Of a stretch of 64,000 nt of DNA, positions 56,901 through 64,000 are shown one piece after another. A program made the translations under genes and the position numbers. Below the pieces are notes generated by a model. The model did not search any database and was not told where the DNA came from. It saw nothing but the letters and a program-made list of their open reading frames with translations. Source of the DNA: Asterochloris sp. CNOR1 (taxonomy: Eukaryota; Chlorophyta; Trebouxiophyceae; Trebouxiales; Trebouxiaceae); NCBI GenBank assembly GCA_963969365.1, contig OZ017752.1:2542001-2606000 (forward strand). Direction: 5' to 3'. Numbering within the stretch: position 1 is the first letter of the stretch; every line of letters begins with the position of its first letter.

Positions 56901-58081
56901 TGTGCTGCTTAATGCCTTACATTGTGTTGGCGCTGCAGAGGGTGGACCTAGAAGACGTTCCAGACACTGACAGGCAGCCTCTGGATGGCGCCCAGGCATC
57001 GGACTCAGCACCTCTGACGCCAGCACAGCGCTCCAAAATCCTAAAGGCCCTGCCCCCAGATGTGGCAGCAGCAGCCCAGGCTGCCCTTGACAGTCTGGCC
57101 AACGCTGATGCCCAGGTAAGGATTCTGGAACACTCTTGTGTGAGCCGGCAGACCTGCTATTGCAGACCTGTCATGCAAAGCTGACTCAGGCGATTTCAGG
57201 GGCCTGCAAGCTGACTGCACAGCTTCAAGTGGCACTTTGGATGCTTGGCAAATGTGTAAATAACCTGCTTGTGTACTGCTGGGTGAGGTGCTGCAGACAT
57301 AGCGTACTACTGCAGTCTTCAGGGCCCTGTTGACAGCAGATGCACTCTGCCTGCATGGCAGGCCAAAGAGCAGTGCTGTGAGGCGATGCAGGGTGAGCAG
57401 AAAATGCCCTGCAGTGTACATCATGGTAGTGCCTGCAGCGTGTGTTCCTGCCTGTAGGCGACTGAAGCTGCCCTGCTAGCAGCTGCAGAGGCAGCAGGCC
57501 TGCGGCTACGCAGGGTGGACAGAAAGCAGGAGCAGGCGCTGCTGCTGCAGCACCAAACTGTTTTGCAGCAGCGCCTGGAGGCAGAGACTGAGCCGGCTGC
57601 TGTGCTGTCACAGGCAGCCCCCTTGCTGCTGGCCAAGGTTCGCAAGCTGCTATGCCAGGGGCACCCAGCAGTTGTCTGTTGCCCATGTGTGCTGCCTGGC
57701 AGTGATGTGGGTGGTGCCTGTCAGGGTATCGACTTGACGCTGAGCTGCTGAGCGGCTCAGTATCCATTGGCCGCTTGTTGTTCATGCTAGTCTGCAAATA
57801 CCTGGCTCTAGGCTGACTGTCTGCTCCTGACTGTGCAGGTTCAGGACATAGCAGTCAGTGTGCCAGGGAAGGCGCTGGCATCAGTCTTACAAAAACTGAA
57901 GGCCAGTGTTCAGCAGACAGACTTCAAGCTCTTGCAGGAGTTCCATGATGTGGTCGTAGACCTGCTCAAGGCGCATGCTCAGGACGAGGATCCTGCAGAG
58001 CTGACAGGCCTGCAGGCAAAGGCAGACATGATGACCAGCCAAGTCAAGTCACTGGTGCTTGCCTTGCCAGCACGAGCATAG
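50939..58081 (+). CDS. UFL1: UFM1-protein E3 ligase 1 homologue
   Basis: Fifteen exons give about 811 residues (human 794): 50939-51004, 51083-51253, 51482-51643, 52426-52587, 52936-53061, 53473-53588, 53952-54196, 54483-54662, 54957-55040, 55210-55416, 55754-55857, 56310-56522, 56939-57115, 57458-57637, 57839-58081. UFL1 transfers the ubiquitin-like UFM1, mainly at the ER and on ribosomes. The N-terminal helix-rich region aligns well: LSERNVLELVSKLQALGLL, GQEFITADHLRQEV, DLVHCERAAMQAVAGSGGQL, GELLTQGYFDSLSEELDDLL, AVRAFYQQNGYIGYDSV. A Lys/Gly/Ala-rich segment (exons 9-10) replaces the basic linker of animals. The C-terminal half is Ala/Leu-rich helical. All junctions close in phase except the donor after exon 12 (about 56522), where no GT fits; a GC donor two bases on is possible. 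No transit or signal peptide is seen. Confidence 0.93.
53367..53420 (+). pseudogene. Degenerate copy of UFL1 exon 6 in the preceding intron
   Basis: The stretch starting GAGCTTCAGGGGCGGCTGTG resembles the beginning of exon 6 (GAGCTCCAGGGACAGCTGCG at about 53480) for around 50 bases, with many substitutions and a broken frame. It looks like a decayed local duplication. Confidence 0.5.
54367..54417 (+). pseudogene. Degenerate copy of UFL1 exon 8 in the preceding intron
   Basis: Beginning CTGCAGAGAGGAGC and continuing through GACGGTGCTAGCCAG, this closely mirrors the acceptor and first ~45 bases of exon 8 (54477-54526), including the splice acceptor. After that the similarity stops. It is a duplicated acceptor-exon segment about 110 bases upstream of the real one. 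Confidence 0.6.
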
Positions 58082-58351
58082 GCTGTCTTGGTTAAGCATG
58101 TAGCCCTGGCAGGCGCTGCAGCAGTCATTGACGGTAGTCAGCGCATCAGGGGGCAGACAGATCTTGGAACAGCATTGTGTTCATACCATTCAGGGCCGAC
58201 ATTTTTGAGCTTTGATGGCTATATCAGCACACATTTTACAAAGGAGCTCTTCGCTGTTTCAACCGCTCAACTGCATCATAATGTCAGTTCATAGTCAGTT
58301 AGTACAAGCAGGACACGTGGTGAGTGGGTGCACTCCATGGCGCATGGCGGG

Positions 58352-58374
58352 AGGCAGGCAGGCAGGCAGGCAGG
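58352..58374. repeat. (AGGC)n microsatellite
   Basis: Five to six AGGC units lie directly beyond the stop codon of the CASP-type gene, so within its 3' untranslated region. Confidence 0.85.
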
Positions 58375-58375
58375 A

Positions 58376-61300
58376 TTAGCCTGGAGTCTTGGCTGGGCCT
58401 GATGAGCGGAAGGCAGAATAGTAAATCAGAGCGAACACAAATACATGAAGCAGGGTAACATAAACAGTGACAAAGATGCGGGCCAGACGGTTAGCCAGCA
58501 GAACCTTCGATCCTGACAGGATGGCACGGTCATGCAGCGCGACGCGGTTCAGGCTACGCTCTGACTCCTTCTGCTGAAACTGGACAAAGGGATTGAGCTG
58601 CGCCTGGTAGGCCTGCAGTGTGCCACAAGTGCTGTCAGCTAGACTGGGAACCTGTGGAGCTTTTTTATGGCTGATGCCATTGCAGCGGCAGCCCCAGGCC
58701 TGCCACTGAGCATGGAGGACGACTCTGAGCTGCTGGCCAGTGCAGAGTGAGTGATGCCTCTGAGCAGTGCCAGGCACAGGCAAGCTGGTGCTGAACGCCT
58801 GCCTGCCCTGCCTCATCCCAGCAGCTTGCCTTGGAGTAGGCCCCCTCTGTGCCACCTCTGGGGGCTTCAAGGTCCTCCTCATCGTCCCCTGCTCCGAAGC
58901 ATGCCACCCGCCTGCATCACCAGGGGAAGATCACTGAAGGTGCAATTCTGCCTGGTGGCTGTGCCAGGCACAGCATGCCAAGCCTCCTGCTGCATGAACA
59001 CAGGCATGCTGTGTGATATTCTATGTCCAGGCTCACCTCTCACATGGAGGCGTCAATGTACGTCAGGTCGCCCCACATGAACACCTGTTCCCAAGGTGTA
59101 TCTGCACAGCATGCAGACCGTTGCCTTGGTGTGCCCTGCAGCCCCACCTGCGTGCTGCTGTGGGGCCGCTCGTGCTTGAGGAGGCAGCTGCCTCTGCCTG
59201 CTGCCCTGCGAGCCCAATCTGGAAGGGCCCACAGGACATTCGGTGCTGCATTGCTGCCTGCAGCACAGAGTGTGGGCCCAGCCTCTGAAAAGCTACCCAG
59301 GGCTGGGGTTCTTCATGGTGCACACCAGCCAACAGTGTTGGGCAGGCAGATTGTGGTGGGGCAACGCATTTCAGACTGAGGCCGGCTGCTGAGCGGCTTA
59401 CAATCCAGCTGAGATGTCTGGTCTCATTGGCTGTCACCCTGCTGCTACATGTTCAGGAGGCTGCAGCCAGCAGCTGCCTCACTCATGCACATGCTTGCCT
59501 GATGATGGAGTTACAGTTGCATAAACATGCCTCACTATGGCACAGCTCCACACAGCTTCTGTCCCGCTCACCTTCTCCTGCTGAGGCAGGCCGTCGCTGT
59601 CCACCCTCACGATCAAAGGCCCCCCTTGCGCCTGCTTCTTGTAGCGCTGCAGGTACCGAATCTTCTCGTACAGGCTGATGTTGTCAGCCTTCAGTGCTGA
59701 GACCGCTGCTTTACTTGTCTGGAGGCTGGCCTGTGCTGTCCCCAGCTGCTCCTCCAACTCAGACACCCTGCAGGGTATTCAGTGTGCTGTGACCTGTGGG
59801 CTGCAACATGCTGCACCTGGAAGTGATGCGGTGTGCCCATCGCTGGCGCTCATGACCCTCAAGTGCAACATGCTGGGCAGGCACCATCACTGTCATTGCG
59901 TGACCAGTGCTTGGTCACAGGGAGGCGCTTGGGGTGAGCACTGGCAAAACGCTTCAGTTTCTCACTGTCGCACTTGGCAGGGGCAAGCACTAGCTGCATT
60001 TGCACAGGCTGGGCACAGGCAGTGCCAAGGCAGCATCCTACCAGCGACTGCAGAAACGCCCACCTCTGTCTCAAGCGGTTGCGCTGGTTGGTGACGATGC
60101 TGAGCAAGGAATCTGAGTCGGTGGGCGGCACCACGCTGGCCTCACTGCCACTAGGCTGAGGGGCCTCTGATGAGAGGCTAGCGTCTAGCTCTGGACTGGC
60201 CTGCTGTGCAGCGCTCCGGCCACCCGAGTCGGAACTGCAGGCAGCACGTGGCACAGCAACGTGCGGCAGCAATTGTCTCTGGGCTGCCCTGCTGCGCAGC
60301 CCACGGGCCGCCAGGCTGCATTCAGGTGTTTCTGTATCTACGAAACGCCTCACAGCATGCAGCCCGTCTGGTCGGGTGCTGGCCACTGAGGCAGCAGGTG
60401 GCATGGCATCAGCCCCCGCCCGTGGTGCATAGCAGATACTTGGTGCACGTCACAACCGGAGTGCTGGAAGCAATCCCTGTGCCTCCCTGCAATTGCAAAG
60501 CGGCCTCCAAATGTTGGGCACAGTGGGCAGCACATGCACATCAGCGTCGCAGGTGGCATGTCAGGCCTGGATTGCCAAGCAGGGTCAGCACCTGTCGGGA
60601 CTGCAGCACTTGGGGGAGAGGGGCGAAAGGTAGCTGGTGGCACAGGCACACATCACATGGGGCATAGGCATGGACTGTCATGCCAGTGGGGCAGCGTCCT
60701 GACTTGCGTGACGGAGGTGACGTGCCCAACACCCTCATGCCAGATTCATCCTGCACACTGCACGCTGCCTCAGCACTGCCACAGATGCATCCCTCGTCCA
60801 ACAGAGGCCACCCGCCTCCCCTCCTCAACACTGCCCGCCCCTGAACATTCAGCCGTCTGCCGGTGTGCTCGTGCCGACAGACCTGCTGAGGTGCCCACCT
60901 TGCCAGGAGATCCTCCTCCAGCTGCGAGATCAGCTGCTTCTGCTGCGTCCCCTGGCGCATGAGCTGCTGCACCTGCCCCTCCAGCTTCCCGGCGGCTGTT
61001 GTGCTGGACTGCAGATCGTTGCGCAGACGTGTGACCTCTGCAGCCAGCTTCCTGTTGCGCGCCTGCAGAGGCGGTAGGTCATGCTTGCCCCAGGCAGCCG
61101 TTTCACTCAGGCTGTCAGCACGCCAGCAGGGTCTGCAGAGGAGTCCATCAGGGCAGCTCATGAGCAAGGCTGGCGACCTCTGTTGGGGCCAGCGGAGGCC
61201 ATCAGGGGCCCTACAGCAGCAGGATGAAGGGGCAGGCGCAGGCCAGGTGGATGACTCCTGCTGCCAATTTCCTTGCTCAACCCACAGGTGCCAGCAGCGT

Positions 61301-64000
61301 CCACCCCAGGGGGACCCTTGAGAGGCCTGAAAGGGCATGCGACTGCCGCTCTCTGGCATTGCAGCATGCAGAGCACTGGAACACTTTACAATGACGAACC
61401 AAGAGGCCCATATAGCAGGGAACAGTGCTCTGCTTCACAGCTCCAGCACTCTGCACATGCTGCCAGCTTGTTGCAGAGGGCAGTCGTGTAGTTTCCCAGT
61501 GTGCACACTACCAGTCTGTGGCAGGGGACAGTTGTATGATGGAAAGCACCAGCCCCTGGTACACTATGCCAGTCTGTGCAGCCCACCTGCATCATTTTAT
61601 GCAGGTTAGCAGGCGACAGCTTGTCTGGGTCCATTGGTACTGGTCCCTCTGCCTCCCACCCCTCCGCCTCCATCTGGCTGTCCACCATCGACTGCAGCGC
61701 CGCAACACGCTCCTGCAGCCTGCAGGCACGTATAGCTGAGTCACAGGGGTTACTGTAGGCTCATGCACACACACTGCGACTACCGTAAGCTGCTTGAGCA
61801 TCAAGCTTCCCACAGGTGCAGCGGTGTGGCGCTACAAGGCACATGCAAATCAGCACAGCCACCTTGCAGGCAAATTCTTGCGCCCCCAAGCCAGGAAACT
61901 GGCATGCTGTTGCAGCCCAGCCTGATGGGGGAGCTCGTGAAGCTGCCCAATGCATGCTCGTGTGAGGGTTACGGAAGTCTTCTGCTCACACCGCATTTTT
62001 CTTGCACCCAGACAAGAGTACCACATGTGTGAGGGGCAAGACACTGAGCCTCAGGCCATGGGTTGCAGGCGCACCTGGTGACTTCCTCAGCCCGGGGCTG
62101 CTGTGCTAGCAGCTCGGTGGCCTGCTGCAAGTGGACTTGCTGTACGCTGGATTCTGCCACCAGGCCTGCAACACAAGCCCGCAGCTGCTGCTGCTCCTCC
62201 TGCACAGCAGACACCCCCTCTGTCCTGACCTGTGAAGCAGAGGCAGGCCTGGCTGATTTGCTGATGCCCGCAACTTCTGCTGCTGGTCCTGCACAGCGGG
62301 TGGCATGTGCTTCAGTGTGAGCGCCTCCTGTTGCGCTTTGCAGAACTTGAACACTGATGCTCAGCAACAGGGGACCCTCCCTGGCAGTGCTGCTGCTTGG
62401 TCTCATGCATCAGCTGCAGAGACACCACATCACCCTGCACAGGTCAGTACAAACAGCGGCCCCACCTGGTGCTGCCTGCTGGCCTTCCTGCACCTGCTGG
62501 CACAAGGTATTGCTGACTGGACCTGTGCAGCCCACATCTCCTCCTGGCTCAGCAGCTTTTGGCGCAGGGCCTGTTCCACGGAATCCCAAACCTGGTGCAG
62601 TCGCCACCAGCTTATGCCCGCTTGCACAGCTCTGCACAAGGCCAATCCCAACAGTGCTGGTGCCATGCATCCAGCACAGACGTCTGCAGCACAGCATGCT
62701 TCCAGCAATACCATTGATGTGACCACAGGTGCTGACGCCTTACCTGTTGCGCACAGTGCCCACCACACACGCCCTCCACAGCGCCCTCACCTGATGCTGC
62801 TGCTCAGCTTCCCGAAGGCGCAGGCGCAGGGCAGCCTTGGCGTCCTCTGCCTCTTGCCGCGCCCGCTCAATAGCCACGCTGGTGTGCGCTTCATCTGCCT
62901 CCGTGGCCCCATCCACACGGGCCCGAAGCTGGTCTCGCTCAGCCTGCAGGGCCCTGCAGGCAGCCTGGGGTGGCGCCAGGTGTTGAAGCGAATCGGGTGG
63001 GGGGATGCACCGTCAATGCCAAGCGCTGCATGACATCAGCCATTCTGAGGCTGCCTGCAAGGTTTGTGGTGGCTGCTGCCTCGTCATGGTCAAGCTGCCA
63101 ACTCGCTGGTTCAGTCCTTGTTGCATTGAGCTCAGGCGCGCCACGGGAACGGGAGTGCGTTGCAGCCGTGTCAGAGATGCAGGGACCATTGCCCTGAAAG
63201 CCAGATCGGGCCCATCCAAGAGCACCTTATTTGCTGCTGGGCCCGCTCCATGTCAGCTGCTGCCAGCTCTGAGTCCTGCTGCTTGACAGACTGCTGCTCC
63301 TCTCGCTGGCTCAGGGCCTCAAACATCCTGTCCTGGGCGCGGCCATGCTCTGCCTGTAAAGTGATTGCACACACGTCTCAACCGCACGAATGTACAGAGG
63401 CCTACTCACTTCCTCAACCCCTGCATCACATTCACTGGTGCAGAAGCCAGGAGTTGCCCCAGCAGGTCTTGACAGCAGCTGTGACTCGCAAGCTGACGCA
63501 GCATGTGTGGAACCTGACAGATATTGCAAGATGCAGCAGCAAGTACAGGTGGATGCGCTGAACCCCAGCTGCGCAGGTGGCGGGACAGCTGGCAGCCACC
63601 TGCAAGCTGTTGTGCTTGGTCTGCAGCTGCTGGAGCTCGGCGCGCAGCTGCTGCTCCTGGGACTGCAGCTTGGCCAGATCGGACTTGGTCTCCTCAAGCT
63701 GTGCGGCACCCCCTGCCTGCAGGGCAACAGATATCATTGATCTTCAGCACCAAGTGGCCCAGCTCAAGCAAGTGACGTGTTGGATAAGATCCTTGGCCAG
63801 TGACGCAGAGATGCACGTTGCAGCCGCAGCTGCAGGTGACAAGTGATGCCAGCCCAGAGCGCGCGGCTGGATTGTTCAGGTATACTGTGAGATGGCCAAA
63901 GGGGTTGGACTGTTGCGCTCCGCAGCTGGTCTCCTGCGACGGTGCCGTGGATACCAATCTAAAGCCACCTGCGTAGGCTGCATGTACTGGCACCAAGTGG
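58376..64000 (-). CDS. CASP: CASP-type Golgi coiled-coil membrane protein (C-terminal part)
   Basis: The gene runs on the minus strand and enters from beyond the window's right edge, so the N-terminus is missing. Long coiled-coil exons are visible near 63720-63600 (LEETKSDLAKLQSQEQQLRA), 63360-63230, 62955-62791 (AERDQLRARVDGATEADEAH), 62600-62530, 62240-62080, 61690-61590 and 61070-60900 (LAAEVTRLRNDLQSSTTAAG). Then SLLSIVTNQRNRLRQR (near 60110-60065) and DNISLYEKIRYLQRYKKQ (near 59680-59630) match the conserved C-terminal part of CASP/CUX1-type golgins. The final exon, about 58612-58376, encodes YQAQLNPFVQFQQKE and a tail anchor, RIFVTVYVTLLHVFVFALIY, near the C-terminus. CASP is a tail-anchored golgin involved in vesicle tethering. 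Exon junctions were not all fixed. Confidence 0.85.

Noticed and set aside
58352-58374. (AGGC)n run as a telomeric or CRISPR-like array
   Set aside because: Short simple repeat with no spacers and not a known algal telomere unit.

Overview
The window looks like nuclear DNA of a green alga, most likely a trebouxiophyte or Chlorella-like chlorophyte. It is GC-rich. Genes are split into many short exons by introns of about 60-800 bases ending in TGCAG. TGTAA, the usual green-algal polyadenylation signal, lies shortly after two stop codons. Protein features are plant-like: an RPT2 with the plant-type P-loop GEPGTGKT, a BET/GTE bromodomain protein, and an R3H plus G-patch protein of plant layout. 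No tRNA, rRNA or CRISPR array was recognised.

Layout. 1-2764 has no gene I can defend. 2765-4147 (-) is an unrecognised 197-residue protein. 5069-9073 (-) is a 13-exon patatin-like acyl hydrolase. 9554-10983 (-) is a coiled-coil protein resembling kinetochore NNF1/PMF1, divergent from the 26S proteasome ATPase RPT2 (11300-15222, +). 15403-15873 (-) is a 123-residue unknown, and 16390-16865 (+) is a possibly frameshifted unknown. 17595-25068 (+) is a 19-exon RecQ helicase, convergent with a BET protein (25265-28775, -). 28911-41896 is a 13-kb nested mobile region. 41897-46871 (-) is an R3H/G-patch protein, divergent from a tristetraprolin-type tandem CCCH protein (47087-48419, +). 48821-49523 (-) is a small plastid membrane protein, divergent from a mitochondrial-type uL30 (49660-50008, +). 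50939-58081 (+) is the UFM1 E3 ligase UFL1. 58376 to the window end (-) is a Golgi CASP-type coiled-coil protein whose N-terminus lies outside.

The most unusual object is the mobile region. Two arms of about 3.56 kb form a giant imperfect palindrome around a 503-base unique spacer. Each arm holds the same two sets of coding-looking exons, one reading towards the spacer and one reading away. The right arm was later split by a 5.36-kb LINE flanked by an 8-base target duplication. Removing the LINE restores arm lengths of 3558 and 3557 bases. The LINE's ORF1 and ORF2 lie in one reading frame separated by a single UAG. The conserved endonuclease asparagine is encoded before ORF2's first AUG, which points to readthrough, a non-AUG start or a nonsense mutation.

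The cellular genes form compact convergent and divergent pairs with shared upstream regions of 136 to 316 bases. They have ordinary housekeeping roles: protein turnover, UFMylation, DNA repair, chromatin reading, RNA binding, lipid hydrolysis, kinetochore, Golgi and organelle functions. Gene models were built by hand from splice sites and frame continuity. Where exon phases closed completely I say so.
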